This document shows, piece after piece, positions 12,099 through 24,640 of a stretch of 64,000 nt of DNA. Below the pieces are notes generated by a model. It was not told the DNA's origin, ran no database searches, and was given only the letters and a program-made list of their open reading frames with translations. The position numbers were made by a program, and so were the translations under genes. Source of the stretch: Diphasiastrum complanatum (Eukaryota > Streptophyta > Lycopodiopsida > Lycopodiales > Lycopodiaceae); assembly GCA_029204225.1 (NCBI GenBank), contig MU831953.1, positions 30,858 through 94,857 on the forward strand, in the 5' to 3' direction. The stretch's first letter is position 1; every line of letters begins with the position of its first letter.

Positions 12099-14742
12099 TC
12101 AGACTCTAGACATCCTCCATTCTTGATGCCTTGTTCTAGCATTAGAGGATTGCCATGTTGTCTTTCTGACTGAATTTGAATTGGAGATCATTGAACACAA
12201 CTCTTCAGTTCTTGTGTTTTGAAAGTGTCCTCGGCCCAAAACTACTCTGTAAAACCATTGGAATATCTCAACCAATGCATTGCTAAGACCCTTTCCTCCG
12301 CTATGCCGTGAATTTTTGAAATACGCAGCCTTTGCCCTGTAATGACTCTTTTCCATGCCTTGCGTATTCCAAATAGCTAATGATCCATAGGTTTTCATAA
12401 ACCAAGGTCCATGAGCATAGAAGATGTGTTGTTCATAGAAAATTTGTATTAGTTTAAATCTTTACAAATACATAAATATGAAAGTAAAAAATATGAGACA
12501 CACATACCATATAGTGAGTTATGTGTGTCTCTCCCCATGCATCGATCATCAATTCAGTAAATGTTTTGACTTCTCTTGTGTATCTATCCAAATCTTCATC
12601 TCTCACAATCTTTTTGTTGATAGTTTGTGACAAGGCATCAAATGCTTGCCAAACCTTAGCACGTGTACTTGCCATGTGAGGATCTGAGCCAATATTTGTT
12701 GTGCATTGACATATTTTCCTCCAGTACTCCCATTCAACACTGCTTTCACGTGCAGTATGATTTGACAATAGGTGTCTCGCTTTCGCACCACCCATTGAAA
12801 CTTTTGCTAAAACATCTTGCATTTTTCCACTCATCTCAACGTCTTTGGTAAGACTCACGTTGTCCCCGTGCAATCCCATATCGGATAAAATTATCTCTAG
12901 ATTTCTAATGCTAACATCTGCTCTTGATTTGGGTTGCATGTTCCATGCGTAACAACAATGCAAAAATAATAATTTGTCCAGTATTCGTAATTCACCATGC
13001 ATTGTGCAAAAATGGACTCTTTTGAGAGGAATGTTCAACACAGAACTCCAAGCTTTGTCTAGATTGTGCCTATTTGGTGCAAGACGTTGGTTGCAATTCA
13101 AAATACTTTTGTTCCGTCCAGATTCAAATATACAATATATACAAAAATTCTTTGCATTTGCACCGAGACCACAACCGTACATGCATTTCAAAGTCTTCAA
13201 ATCAGCAGCTAGGTGCCATTCTACAGCAAAGCTTTCTCCTTCAACATTGAGCAATTTGCCTTCATTTTGTGCATGTATTATTTTAGATATACTACATTTT
13301 TCAAATAGCCACTCCAGTACGTCGTGAGACTCCTTAGGAACTTCAAATGCAGCTATCCACCATATGTGATTTTCGGATTGCACGCTAAATTCTTTACAAT
13401 AACTTCTGCCAAACTGTTGCAATTCACGATTCATCAAGGTGATTGTGACACGTTCAAGTTTACGCCCTTTTACAATTTCTGCTTCATCCAACTTAATAGC
13501 AAATACAACTTTACCTCCGCAATCTGTAAAACAGAAATTTCATTACTAAAACATATTAGTTGAAGAAAAGCATACAATTGAAAACCGAAATCCACAATAA
13601 ATGTTCTTACCATTTGTTCTAACTTCGTAATGTCGGATCATCATCGCTTGGACCTTTTCCAGATCTAAGAATATATTATTGCCTTGATGATAACAAAAAC
13701 ATGTCGGAGGTCTTTTCTTCTTATTAATTACTGTAAAAGAATCCTCAATATGTTGAAACTCTTCTAATTCAGAGAGCAATATCAAATTGCATTCTCATTT
13801 GGCGGATTCGACAAGTTTATAAGTAGGTATTATTTGATGGCGTTTTAACCCATTTTTGTCAGAGCGTTTCATATATTTCTTCAAGGCTCTATACCCCTTG
13901 CGACTCACACCTCCTTGGTCACATGCGTACACCATCTCTTTAACATTTGGATTTGGCTTGAACTTGTCGACTAGCTTTTTTGCAATTCTCAAGCGAATTG
14001 AATCACTTGTTTCATCTTCCACAATCTTAATCAAATCTTTACCCTTCAAAAAATGTTTCATATATTTTTCGGCAATAAAATCTTTTCCAACCGTCTTTTT
14101 CAAGAACTCTTTTGTGTCTCTCATACGTCTTTTACTGGCACCACCACCTGGTGACAAAGCTTCTAGTTTGTGTCTCTTAGTATTTTCATTTTCTGCTTGC
14201 TGATCCATCGAGACTCTACGCTTTCGTTGTAAGCCATATATTGTCCTCTGAAATATACTGATTGAAGATTGCAATTCTTCAATTTTTGCGACAGAATTAG
14301 CAAGCTCTATTTTCAAACCATTTATCTCCTGCTCCAATTTCATATTTATTCCATGCAATGACTTTAAATTGTCATTCATACTCAATATATGAATGTTTGC
14401 CATATTTGCCAATGTCTCAACTTGAATTCTTCGAGAATCCATTGCTTGACAATAGCCAAGCAGTCCATTCCGACCATCCCCAATGAACCTTAACAAACTA
14501 TGTACATCAGAAAATTTAGGAGGAGCATCTACTAGTGGATTATGAGGGTATAAATCACCTCTTACCCATAGGTCAATATATTGTTTTCCTTCTAATCTCC
14601 AACAATGCATGTCATACGGATTTAAGGTAACACCCCATGCAGCTTTGGTGGTCGCATAATCCTTCTTTAACTTCACATGTAAGTGATACTTGGTTGTCAT
14701 CTTGAAGATGTCGAATTTCCCAAAAGAATCTATGTAGAACAT
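12099..14742 (-). pseudogene. Transposase-like gene, copy B (unassigned family, best preserved)
   Basis: A spliced minus-strand gene. Exon 1 (14742-13611) has a basic N-terminus, a coiled coil (about residues 115-175), a basic SKRRMRDTKEFLKKTVGK segment and GVSRKGYRALKKYMKR. It has a stop at 13795, which looks like a one-base loss because the next frame continues into FQHIEDSF and HQGNNIFLDLEKV. A GTAAGA donor at 13610 joins phase-correctly to an exon at 13523-12508 with AIKLDEAEIVKG, WHLAADLKTLKCMYG plus CIYC, CTMHGELRILDKLLF and MGGAKARHLLSNH. The last exon (to 12099) has KTYGSLAIWNTQGMEKSHYR. The D / D-CxxC / E spacing is compatible with a DDE transposase with a zinc insertion. I know of no firm family assignment, and the catalytic claim is inference. 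One frameshift and a weak last acceptor suggest recent inactivation. Confidence 0.6.
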
Positions 14743-14744
14743 TA

Positions 14745-15076
14745 CAATATACCTTAATCAAATGGTGTCAAAGTTCAATGTGAACTAACCATGATATAAG
14801 CTTTATTAGGCATATACTAGTTTCCATCCCTAGGGTCCTATTGTAGTTAGGACAATGAAAGGTCGTCCTATACTAACCCTACTCTAGTTGTAATTTGTAA
14901 CTTACCTATTAGTTGCCTATTATAGTCTATGCAAATAACCTACAATAGTCTATGAAAATGAGACCTACATTTAGGCCTTAACTCTTGCTCACCTTGTATG
15001 GTAACCCAAGGTAAAGCTGCCACGTAGAATTGATTAGCACTAAATTAATTATGATTAGAAAACTTGTTTAGGCAAG
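14745..15076. other. 5' flank of copy B transposase-like gene
   Basis: No coding frame. It contains a short internal repeat of CCTATTATAGTCTATG / CCTACAATAGTCTATG near 14910-14957. It would hold the promoter of the minus-strand gene. Confidence 0.35.
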
Positions 15077-15114
15077 GAAGAGGCCCTTTTTGAGTCCAAA
15101 AAGGGCCCTAATGA
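15077..15114. repeat. 38-bp hairpin repeat, right copy
   Basis: Identical to 9845-9882 over 38 bases and in the same orientation. Perfect 11-bp hairpin arms are at 15082-15107. Together the two copies bracket the copy B gene pair. Confidence 0.85.
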
Positions 15115-15700
15115 GTAGTAGATGACTAGATAGTGTTTGATGGTAATTGTATGTCTGAATTTGCTTATAATAATGGTTCAATTGTGTAATATAGTGTTAA
15201 TTTTTAATTGCTTGTGCATGTGACAAAAATATTCAAAAAAAAAAGAGCAAGCGTTTAAAGAGCGAGCAATTGTACGTTTGCACTTAAGCTTCGAGTGAAG
15301 CTTCGAGTGAGTTTACGGGTGAGTTTATGTTGTTTCAATTTGTTTTATTATTAGAATACGTTATCTAACATAGTAAGAAATTAAATGTAATTCATAATTT
15401 TCATTTTGTTCAAAGCAATATCGTATTTTATCGCATACATTAGCAATTAACTAATATGCAAAGGTGAAATGTAGATAATTAAAATCCCCAATCCTAGGAA
15501 GGTGTGTAGCCCTTACTTTGCTCCCGTTAAAGGCGAGGTTCTAACCTTTCCAACTTGCATGGAAAAACCTACACGCCGCAGGGAGGGAATTTGTGGTGAC
15601 ATTCTGAAATAGGACATAACCGCAAGGTTCGGGTATTATAATTATCACATTCAACTCTATCTATAAAAATATACATAAAAAATACTGCGATGAATATAAA
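15115..15700. other. Non-coding flank of CACTA TNP2
   Basis: A/T-rich, with an A-rich run at 15236 and a G/C-richer patch at 15480-15620. It is the 3' flank of the minus-strand TNP2 remnant. Nothing specific was recognised. Confidence 0.3.
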
Positions 15701-15718
15701 AAAAAGAATGATAGATAA

Positions 15719-17210
15719 TCATAGATCATTCTCATCATTTACATCATTTTTGTCATCACACAAGTCTTGACACTCATCTGAATCTAGGTCTAGGTATAAT
15801 CGCAAATTTCCGATTGTGTCTCTTTGATGATGTGAGTTACCCTCATATTCAATCTCCTCTTCTTCTAATTCTAATTCATCCAAACGTGGGGGCCTCAAAT
15901 TACCCCCAATTTGGTCTTGTACAATCGTAGGAATCTCATCATTTTCATTTGTACCTTCTTCTCTCATCATTTCGACATCATTTGGTGTTTGGACGAGTGG
16001 TTCAGGTTCTTCCAAAACATCGCCAAAATTGGGTGGTGGTTCGTCGTGTGTATCCAATTCAACAATATTTTTTTCCTTCAAACATGCGTCGTTTTCTTGC
16101 ATTAAGTTGGATCACATACCACCATCTTGGGTCTATTCAATCTGGATGGAATATAATCTGCCAAAGAATTAAAAAAATTAAGTTAGTCTTATAAGATTGA
16201 TACATATTTAATTGGATTGCAAATATTAATGACATTGAAATTTTAGAGTCTCACTTGTTCGCAATGTCGTGGCAATACTAAAGCGTCATGAGAGTCCATC
16301 GATATACATTTTGTTGAGTTGATTTGAAAAAACTTTGAGCTATCATTTATAATCGTGGCGTTGCTTCCACAATAGATGACCTTAAACCAATTTATGTCAA
16401 AAATAAAGTATTTGTCGTTAGTCTCGTAATCGACTTCATAAATATGTTGCAATGTCTCGACATAGTCTAGGTTCGTCCGAAATGACATTAGGGTCCCTCG
16501 CACTAGAACGACTCTCTTGTTGAAAGTTGGCCATTATATCACAATCATATGTGCGTCGCTTGTTGTCAACTCTCTCAACACGGTAATGGTGTCCATATGC
16601 CCACATGGCAGTGTATGATGTATACTAAAATACAAAAAAAAAAAAACAAATGTGTGTAAATAGAAATACTATTCATATATTGAGTAGTACAAAGACAAAA
16701 CTTCACATAAACAATCTTACACTAACCTTCCATCCACATCCGCGAACAAATTCCCATTCTATTTCGATCACTTCTTCTCCATTTTCGGATGCTTTTAGCA
16801 TCGTATCAAAAACCCATTCACGAGAGCATTTTGAAGGTAAAGGCTCCAAAGGTTTGTCGTTCTCCAATGCCCTTCTTCTTCTTCGATTGATATTTCTTCC
16901 TCGTTTCAATGTAGTTTCTTTCCTTTTTGGCTTCTTCATACCTTGAAATCCACTTTTCCATTTGTCCACAATTATATAATATGAATGTGTCAATTTTCTC
17001 TTTTAATTGAGGTGAAAGTCCTTTTTGCACACCATTTCCCTGTGGTACTTCACCCTTAACACGTTCATCTTCTTCTTCACACCACATTTTTGGACTTGCA
17101 GGATGCAATTGTGAGATTATTTCGGTGATATAAAACAAAGATTCATGTACAAGCCAACTTTCTGCAATGCTACCTTCTGGCCTTGCCTTTTGTCTCACAA
17201 AGCCTTTCAT
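15719..17210 (-). pseudogene. CACTA (En/Spm) TNP2 transposase, C-terminal part
   Basis: The minus-strand order matches the C-terminal half of plant CACTA TNP2 proteins. MKGFVRQKARPEGSIAESWL at about 17210-17150 corresponds to the strongly conserved RARPEGSIAE region after DUF4218. YNCGQMEKWI follows at about 16980. A DUF4216-like segment at 16503-16243 contains IYEVDYETNDKYFIF and a following W-F-K-V. An acidic C-terminus rich in D and E lies at 16102-15719. Frames change between segments and part of the linker is missing, so it is a pseudogene. The next upstream domain, DUF4218, lies beyond an insertion at 20.18-20.71 kb. Confidence 0.75.
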
Positions 17211-17289
17211 AAACTTTCATAAATCACTCAAGGTAGAACATCCATCTCGTGTGCACAGGTCCTGCAATTGATACTTCTTCGACCAAATG

Positions 17290-17727
17290 CACGAGAAGAT
17301 GAACTTGTATATCCATGCTACCCACTATATGGTATGTATTTCAATTTCATGTTTTGCGATTGATGTCTTATTACACCATTTTCTACAATGATACTATAAT
17401 CATATACTTGATTCATATAACCGATATGCATTTCTTTGATAGTGATGAAACTAAAAATTGGTTGCAACATATCCTGCTACCTCGACAACAATCTTTGCTA
17501 AGAAATATGGAAGTTTTAGTCGACGGTTCTCACAGGGTATGGAGAAATCACATTGGCAAGCAATAGGAGCTTTCCATCAAGCAAAAGTCACGAAAGTCTA
17601 TGACTCACAACAAGGCTATTTGAGTGTTTCTATAGAAGAGCTTAATTCAGACATCAAACCGCATACTCAACAAATGTCATCATCACAAGCATTTCAATAT
17701 GTGATTAAAATTGTATCTTTTTCATAG
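17290..17727 (+). pseudogene. Transposase-like family, copy D (3' fragment)
   Basis: It carries HATHYM at an exon end followed by GTATGT, exactly as copy B has THYM/GTATGT. A further exon contains KKYGSFSRRFSQGMEKSHWQ and then unrelated-looking sequence to a stop at 17725. It lies on the plus strand inside the minus-strand CACTA TNP2 remnant, so it was probably inserted there or captured. Confidence 0.55.
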
Positions 17728-17729
17728 TA

Positions 17730-19360
17730 TAGCAAAATTTGTGTACACTTTATATGGTCAATCAATATGTGACATTTATACCTCGTTATCATCCTAATAG
17801 ACCAATTGTGCGGTATGGTTGTAGAGGAATTGTCGCCTATATAGATTTACATATTGGATCAATTTCTTTTTACTCAACTTAATAAATTCATAATACATCA
17901 CTAAGATAAAGGATGTTTAAGGAACATTTCTAGAACATAGCTCAATATCTTAAGAGTGATATCTCTTTTGACAAAAATGAACTTAAAGACATTAAGTTAC
18001 TGGTGCCCATTACAAGAAAAATGACAATGTAAGAAAAACTTGGCATGATAAATAGAAATATTTTTATCTATAAAGCATTTCAAACTATGACACAAATTAA
18101 AATCCTTTTGTTCACCATCTCTCTAAAGAAATACATCACTTTTCACTCCAAAATTTTATATTCCCATCTTGTACAGGTACAAAAAGTGCAATAGCCTATA
18201 GCTTACTATAAATTTTTCTTTTTGAATTGTTTGATAGTCTAGAGATTTACACATGTTCTTGAATAGACAACCAACTTTTTGCAATTTTATCCTAGTTCTT
18301 AAACAGACAGCTAGCAACTACATTTTTTTTTAGTAATTCTTGAGTAGGAATCCAAAGACCTACATTTTTGAACTATGTCAAGACTTGCATATAGACATGA
18401 CATCTTGAGAAGGCAACCATCACGAGTCAAGGTTTGCAAATTTACAAGCAATTTTGAGCAAGTAGCCAATCAAACTCAAGTATGCATAAATGAACGCAAT
18501 CTTGAATAGGGCTAAGCATTCATTCTCTTGAAGCCGATCTTGAACCATTTCAATGTACAACCAAGTAAAATTGAGCCTTCATTATCTTGAATTTGTTTTC
18601 GCACAATCAAGACCATTCAACATCCTACGTGGCATACTTTTAGTTCAAGATGTCAACGAAGGCCTTATTCCATGACTCCCAGCTTGATGCCCATGTCAAA
18701 TTGACAACTATGCGCACTTTAAGGCCGCCTTCTCCACAAACCCTAACTCCATGGCCACGTCAATTTAACAATCCTTGCACAACTAGTCATGACCTTTAAC
18801 TTAAGATTGTTGATAATACTCTTAGTAAAACCTTCGACATTCTTGAGTCCACCAAGGTTCACATATGCTAATCAACCTAATGAGGATTATAAAGGATTTT
18901 ATTACTTGTTTTGGTTATTTTACTCTCCTAACATATTTGATTGTAGGAGATCACTAGAAATCATGGCGATTGTCCATATCAATTACAAGATCTATGATTT
19001 TTTGATTGATTCTTAATGTAGCATTTTAGATCAAGTTTTGTAAACATAAATATTGAGACAAAGTAGAGTGCAAATACAAGACAAGAAACATAATCCTGTA
19101 TTGTGATATCAAAGTTTGTAGCTCAAGAGTAGTAGTGTTATGTTAGAATGCTAGTTATTGCATATTTAGATAGTGATTTTGGCCTATGATCTTGTTTACA
19201 AATTTGCACATCTCGATATATATTATGATATTCAATAGACTCTTATTTTCTCTTTGTTCTAATGGATGAATCTAGTCTCTTGAATGTGATGAATGAGTTG
19301 TTGGCTTTATTTTTTGACATATTTATCACTCAGTTATCAAATATTCTTATTCATTCATAG
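17730..19360. other. Unassigned insertion splitting CACTA TNP2
   Basis: About 1.6 kb of A/T-rich sequence with no convincing coding frame. It includes spaced, diverged phrases (CTTGAATAG, CTTGAGAAGG, CTTGAAGCC) at 18250-18600. CATTACAAGAAAAATGAC near 18009 resembles a decayed plant CACTA terminus, but with one match only it is not called. Confidence 0.3.
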
Positions 19361-19364
19361 TGTT

Positions 19365-19525
19365 ACAAAGGAGGTCGCGCGGCCAAAAAAAATTCGTGTG
19401 GATATACACGTGGATGGGTCGCGTGGATGTTCCACGCAGCTATCATTTCTGGCAACAGCTATTCATAAATCACCGGAGACCGTGAAATTCAATTCGCGTG
19501 GATTATCCATGCGTTGATCATTATG
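19365..19525. repeat. Cluster of CGTGG hairpins
   Basis: Short inverted repeats stand in series: GCGTGGATGTTCCACGC near 19421, GTGTGGATATACACGTGG near 19398, and GCGTGGATTATCCATGCG near 19496. They may be subterminal sequence of the neighbouring CACTA fragment. Confidence 0.5.
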
Positions 19526-19639
19526 CCAGCTCCGACAACTGACAGTCGACCTAACCTCCGACGACCAGACTCGGAAAGGAGAATTTGATTTTGGCGTGGA
19601 TTGGCCAAACTATGCTTGAAGTGCCATAAGGGTCAAAGA

Positions 19640-19857
19640 TTAAAGCATTTCCAAAGAACACTTTAAAGAGTTTACCTCTTGTACTCTTGGATCCTCTGTG
19701 TGCACTCCATTGGACCATATATGATCGTTGACAATCCTCCTTGTCCAAATCCTAAGGCCTTTGCATTGTGTGCATGTACATGGTATCCTCTCATCATATT
19801 CTGGTTGAAACTGGTCCAATAATCTAATTGCCAATGATAAGTTATATTGTAGCACAA
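19640..19857 (-). pseudogene. CACTA TNP2 N-terminal (transposase-associated) fragment
   Basis: The minus-strand reading contains DERIPCTCTQCKGLRIWTRR followed by VNDHIWSNGVH. This matches the Cys-rich transposase-associated domain at the N-terminus of plant CACTA TNP2 proteins. It lies downstream of the DUF4218 segment of the other CACTA copy, so it must come from a second element or a rearrangement. Confidence 0.6.
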
Positions 19858-19974
19858 ATTATTTCAGTGTCATTCATGTGAAAATTGACAAATTCTACCA
19901 TGTGACGAATTCTAACATGTGACTAAAATTGACAAAATAGTCTTTGTACATTTCGTGCATTTGCAACCTTCATT

Positions 19975-20110
19975 TGTGATGGAGTGGTCTTGGCTTTCCA
20001 AAGAGCAATATACTATATCACTATCCTCAACCAAATCGGAGTACACCACTATTACAAATAAAAAAATCTCTTTCCAACAAACATACCATTTCGATTATTT
20101 GGATTTTCAT
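19975..20110 (+). pseudogene. Copia RNase H fragment
   Basis: The plus-strand reading has EWSWLSKEQYTISLSSTKSE, the signature of the Ty1/copia RNase H domain. It is only about 45 codons long and has no other element parts around it. Confidence 0.7.
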
Positions 20111-20181
20111 GGAATCCAATTCACTATTTTTTATTTCTTTTGAGAAAATCCACCTGCAAGATTGATAGTACATTAGGTTGT

Positions 20182-20706
20182 TTACCACATAAAAAGTTGA
20201 AATATCACATATTTATACAAGTGCTTAAAAAAATATACAAACCTGATCATCGATGACAAATTGTAAAGCGTATTTCGTACGTCATCGTTGAAGAGACCTT
20301 GAATAGAAAGTGGGAGTATGAATTGCAACATCTTATGCCAATCATGTGATTTCAATCCACTTAATTTACCATTTTTGGTAAATGACTTGCATAAAGAATG
20401 TGCATAGCCTGTTGGAGTTCTCATTTGTTTTATGACATGTTTAACATATGAGAGTTGCTCTTTTGTAAGAATCCACGGCATGCTAGGTAGAATCTCATCT
20501 CCACCTTCGGTGTATTGAATCCAATAGGGTCTTTTCACATCGGCCGCTTGTAGATCTTTACGAGCTGCGGAGTTGTCTTTTATGCCAATGATGTGGTTCC
20601 ATAAGGATTCACTGACGTTTTTGAATATGTGCATAGGATCCAATAGATGGTTTATCAATAAATTCCTCCAATAGGGTAATTTATGAAAAATAGACAACCG
20701 TTTCAT
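20182..20706 (-). pseudogene. CACTA TNP2 transposase, DUF4218 region
   Basis: An open stretch with LPYWRNLLINHLLDPMHIFK, a DNSAARKDLQ segment, the ILTKEQL motif and GLKSHDWHKMLQFILPLSIQ. These are the conserved landmarks of the DUF4218 region of CACTA TNP2 (the LPYW, D-MHI-KN and KSHD-H-LQ blocks). It continues in the same element as 15719-17210, separated by an insertion, and is cut on its N-terminal side by the copia element starting at 20801. Confidence 0.85.
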
Positions 20707-20800
20707 ACCATCAATGGATTCATTCCATCAAGAATTAATGTCGTGATGTTTAAGCCATTCACCATGCCATTCCACTACTCCCATGCGTGGGGGTGGTGGT

Positions 20801-21888
20801 TGTTGGATTTACTCCTCCTACTCTCCTAAATCCCAATTTTAATCTGCCTCCATTCATGCTGCATATTTTTTTAATGTTGTCACGCAGTCTGCATTTTCTA
20901 CACGCAAATTCACACAGACGAAGAAAAGGCGAATAAATCGCGACACTGTGTTCTTACACAGGTCATGGTGACAAGCGAAAAGGGGACACTACCTTACTGA
21001 ATGCCAAAGGTGCCCTAACAGATAAGGCACCCTGTAAATCTTATCCTAAGGCCATTCGTAAGAGTCACGCACTTTTGCATCATCACCAACGTTCACTTCA
21101 GTACTGGCTAACATCGCACCCTTTTTACGCTCACCCCATGTAGTTGCGCTAACAAATTGGACAACAATTACAGCCACCCACGATCTCCTACAGACAGCAC
21201 ATCCACTCTGTACTTTCGCAACTGCACACTTGTAATATTATGTATATATATTGGATACCATCTGCGTATTCTATGATGATGATGATCAGATGATCAAGTG
21301 AGTGACAAAGAGACCAAGAGAAGAGGTGTCATTCCTCATTACAGATAGAAATAAGCTTTGTAGGACACGCGGTTTCCTCCGCTACAGTCTTGTGCTCTAC
21401 CACATTATTGACTTGTATACTTGATATGCTTAATCTGACACAGTTCATTTGTTCTGCGTTTTAGATCCGTCAATATTGCTATACTTCTTCTTCATTATGT
21501 CTGATCTTTATTGTTGCTCTTTCTGGTAATAGATGATTAACTTTTAGTCTTGTCTTTCGCGAATAATTCGCGACTAATTATCAGTTGAGCACAGTCTAGC
21601 TCTTCGCGAATCATTCGCGACAGATAATTTGTCTTGTAGTTTGCGACAAATTATTCATCTAGCGATTCATCCATTAAATGTTTGGCTACGTATTCTAGAA
21701 TGACTGTGATTTCTATCACTAAAGTTCTCTTCATTTTGATAGGCGTAGTAATGCTTATGGAGACAGTCAAATAATTCATTCCGCTGCGCACGAACATTTT
21801 TTGTTCGAGTTCGCTTCTCGTTCGTTTCTTGTTCGACTTCGTTTCTCGTTTGTGTTCGTCATTTATTCTTCCTCCCTCTCTCCCAACA
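20801..21888 (+). repeat. Outer copia element, 5' LTR
   Basis: It begins TGTTGGATTTACTCC and ends CCCAACA directly before the primer-binding site (1088 bases). Its first 406 bases recur at 29073-29478. It includes TTCGCGAATAATTCGCGA-type palindromes at 21555-21650 and a GTTCG-rich stretch at 21785-21860. Confidence 0.9.
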
Positions 21889-21900
21889 TGGTATCAGAGC
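21889..21900 (+). other. Primer-binding site of the outer copia
   Basis: TGGTATCAGAGC, complementary to initiator-Met tRNA, directly follows the LTR. Confidence 0.9.
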
Positions 21901-22045
21901 AATCTTTATAGCTTGATTAGCTCCCACAGTACAAGACTCTACTAGCCGATAGAGTAATTGTTTTCTTGTTCTGTAATTTTCAATATCAGATTTTCATTCT
22001 TAAGTCACTGATAGTTTCTCCTATCACTTAGACTAATTCTTCCAC

Positions 22046-24124
22046 ATGGATTCCCAAGGGAAAGTCAGTCCTCTCATGGACAAGCTTGATGGAGCCAATT
22101 ACCATCTATGGAAATTTAAGATGAAGACTGTACTAATGACAAAAGAATTGTACGACGTTGTTACAGGTGCAGAAGGGAAACTCGAAACGGACGACGTGGC
22201 AATTGCCAGATGGAAGCTGAAGGATGGAAAAGCTTTTGCGCTGATTATCCTCAACATCACGGATACACAGATCGGCCATGTATCCGAGGCTCAAACATTG
22301 AAAGAAGACTGGGACATCTTGAACACGCTATACGAAGTGTGAGATGTAGCTTCTAAGCTACATCTCAAGAATAAATTCTACTCCCTCAAGATGGCGATTG
22401 GTGATTCTCTACAGAATCACATTAATCAGTTCAAGAACCTGCTAAGGCAAATGGCCGCTGTCGGATCCGTCATAGACGATCAAGACGCAGTGATGCAACT
22501 GCTTACAAGCTTGCCAAGTTCTTACGACAGCTGGGTGATGATCATCATGACTCATCCACAGTTGAATCTTTGAGAGTCATCACTATGTTGTTGCAGAAAG
22601 ACACGCGAAGGAACGAAGCCTCAAGTTCCTCAGCTGATTCTCACACCTTGTACACCAACAAGGGCACGACAAAGCAAAAGAAGAAAAAAGGCCTAAAGCT
22701 ATCAAAGCCAGACCAGAAACCAGCTCACAGCACAAGGAATAGTTGAATTTGCAAACAAAGAAGAAGCTGTTCTGCAGATACTGCAAACAAAAAAACCACG
22801 AAATACAAGACTGCCGAATACTTCAAGCGAAGAACAACAGCAAAGGGCAGTCAAATCAAGTGGCAAATGCAACTGCAGAAGTTCCATAGCCCATTCAAAA
22901 ACCGGATCATGATGCCTTCATGACCAACCATTAAGGAGCATCTGGTGACAGTTCTTGGTTCCTGGATTCCGGAGCCACTCAACACATGACTAGCTTGATT
23001 GGCTATTTCGAGTCCTATACACCTTACAGTACCCAGAAATTCGTTCACCTTGGCGACAATAGCACACAAGCTATTGAAGGTGGAGCTGTAAGATTATGCT
23101 TTGCAAATGATTAATCTAAGCTACTCTCCAAAGTTCTATATGTACCTAAGTTATCCACAAATTTGCTCTTTGTAAGCAGATTCACAGATCTAGGACACAG
23201 AGTAGAATTCGAATGTGATCAATGTAAAGTAGTTGATAGGACAGGCAAGATCCTAGCACTCGGAAAGAGGCATGAATACTTGTATAAATTAAGTCATTGT
23301 TTTTTTGCCTCTAGTCAAGCTCTCAGTACTTCAATTCAATCAAATAAAGGTTTACTTTGGCATTATAGACTTGGTCATTTAAATTATGCTAATGTACAAC
23401 GAATGTCTAGACAATCCATTGTTCTTGATCTCGACTATCCTCAAGAAACAGTTGAGCTACCTGTCTGTCAAGACTGTCTAGTTGACATACAGACTAGGAA
23501 GCCATTTAAGTCAAGCCATCAACATGTTGTTAGAGGATTGCTAGATGTTGTACATTCAGATATTTGTGGCCCTATGAAAAATCCTTCGCTGAAGGAAGCC
23601 AAGTATTTTATAACCTTTATTGACGAATTCTCGAGAAGAATGATGGTGTACTTCATAAAGAAGAAATCAGAAGCCTTCAACTACTTCAGAATCTTCAAGG
23701 AGCGTGCAAAAGAGGAGACTGGAAGGACAATCAAGGCCCTAAGGTCAGATAACGGTGGAGAATATATCTCTGTCGAGTTCAAGGAGTACTGCCAAAGCCA
23801 AGGCATTGAGTAGCAATTCATCACTCCTTACAGTCCTCAGTCTAATGGCTTAGCTGAGAGGAAGAACCAAACTCTGGTCGAATCTACTAAGTGTATGCTA
23901 GCACATGCATCGTTGCCCAAGAGGTTCTAGGCTGAAGCTATCTCCACTCCAGCTTACATCCAAAACATATGTTTGACCAAAGCCCTCTCAGACAAGACAC
24001 CCCAAGAGGTGTAGATAGACTCCAAGCCTTCTTTGAAGAACCTAAGAGTGTTTGGATGCATTGCCTACGCGCAGATTCCAAAGGACACAAGGAAGAAATT
24101 GGACTTCCAAGGTCTAAAGACCAT
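22046..24124 (+). pseudogene. Outer copia gag, protease and integrase
   Basis: Gag starts with MDSQGKVSPLMDKLDGANYH at 22046 and is broken by a TGA at 22340. A second gag part runs to 22573. A CCHC knuckle (FCRYC...H...C) lies near 22765-22820. The protease motif FLDSGATQHM is near 22962, and the pre-integrase H-C-C region with LLWHYRLGHLN is near 23350. The integrase core (VHSDICGP, FITFIDEFS, LRSDNGGEYIS, SPQSNGLAERKN) is at 23550-23870. Many stops are single C-to-T or G-to-A type changes, for example in place of Trp near 23929. The integrase C-terminal sequence GLKT is interrupted at about 24124 by the nested minus-strand copia and resumes at 27153. Confidence 0.9.
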
Positions 24125-24640
24125 TGTTGTGAGTCGAGCGGTGCTTCGATACGAATGATGGGAATCATGAGAAGAAAATTCACGAAACATTCGTGACTCT
24201 CTTTCGAGATTCGGATGGAGTTCAGATGCGTTCGTTGGGCACTTCCAGCTGAAACACTCCTACAATCCTCCAGAGGGTAGTCAGATACTACTGATCTACA
24301 TTCATAAAATTAATATAGCATTCGACTTCATTTCAACCAAGGTGCAGAATTCAAAGGGAACAAGAAAGCTCAGACATTTTAAAATAAACAGCATAAGCAT
24401 TCGACATCCAAGATCAGACACAACCAGAAAAATAATCTATATTGATTTTCTCTGATTTCTTTAGGGCACTGCATGCGAATTCACGCAGTGCGTTGGCGTG
24501 AGAGAAGCACGGCTCTCTCACAAGTAGTAGTCTCGCTTCACTAGCGGACAATTGAATCTTCTGCTCCTAGACTAAAATTATCTTCTCGCACGTTTGTCTG
24601 TGTTCGTCTTGATTGTTTACTAGCATCAGACTTCTTCTTG
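24125..24640 (-). repeat. Nested copia, truncated 3' LTR
   Basis: It matches 26072-26597 closely, apart from short indels. In element orientation it lacks the first half found in the 5' LTR (26598-27152). The RT reading frame runs straight into it. Confidence 0.8.

Noticed and set aside
18009-18030. CATTACAAGAAAAATGAC as a CACTA terminal repeat
   Set aside because: It resembles the plant CACTA terminus, but it is single, imperfect and has no partner.
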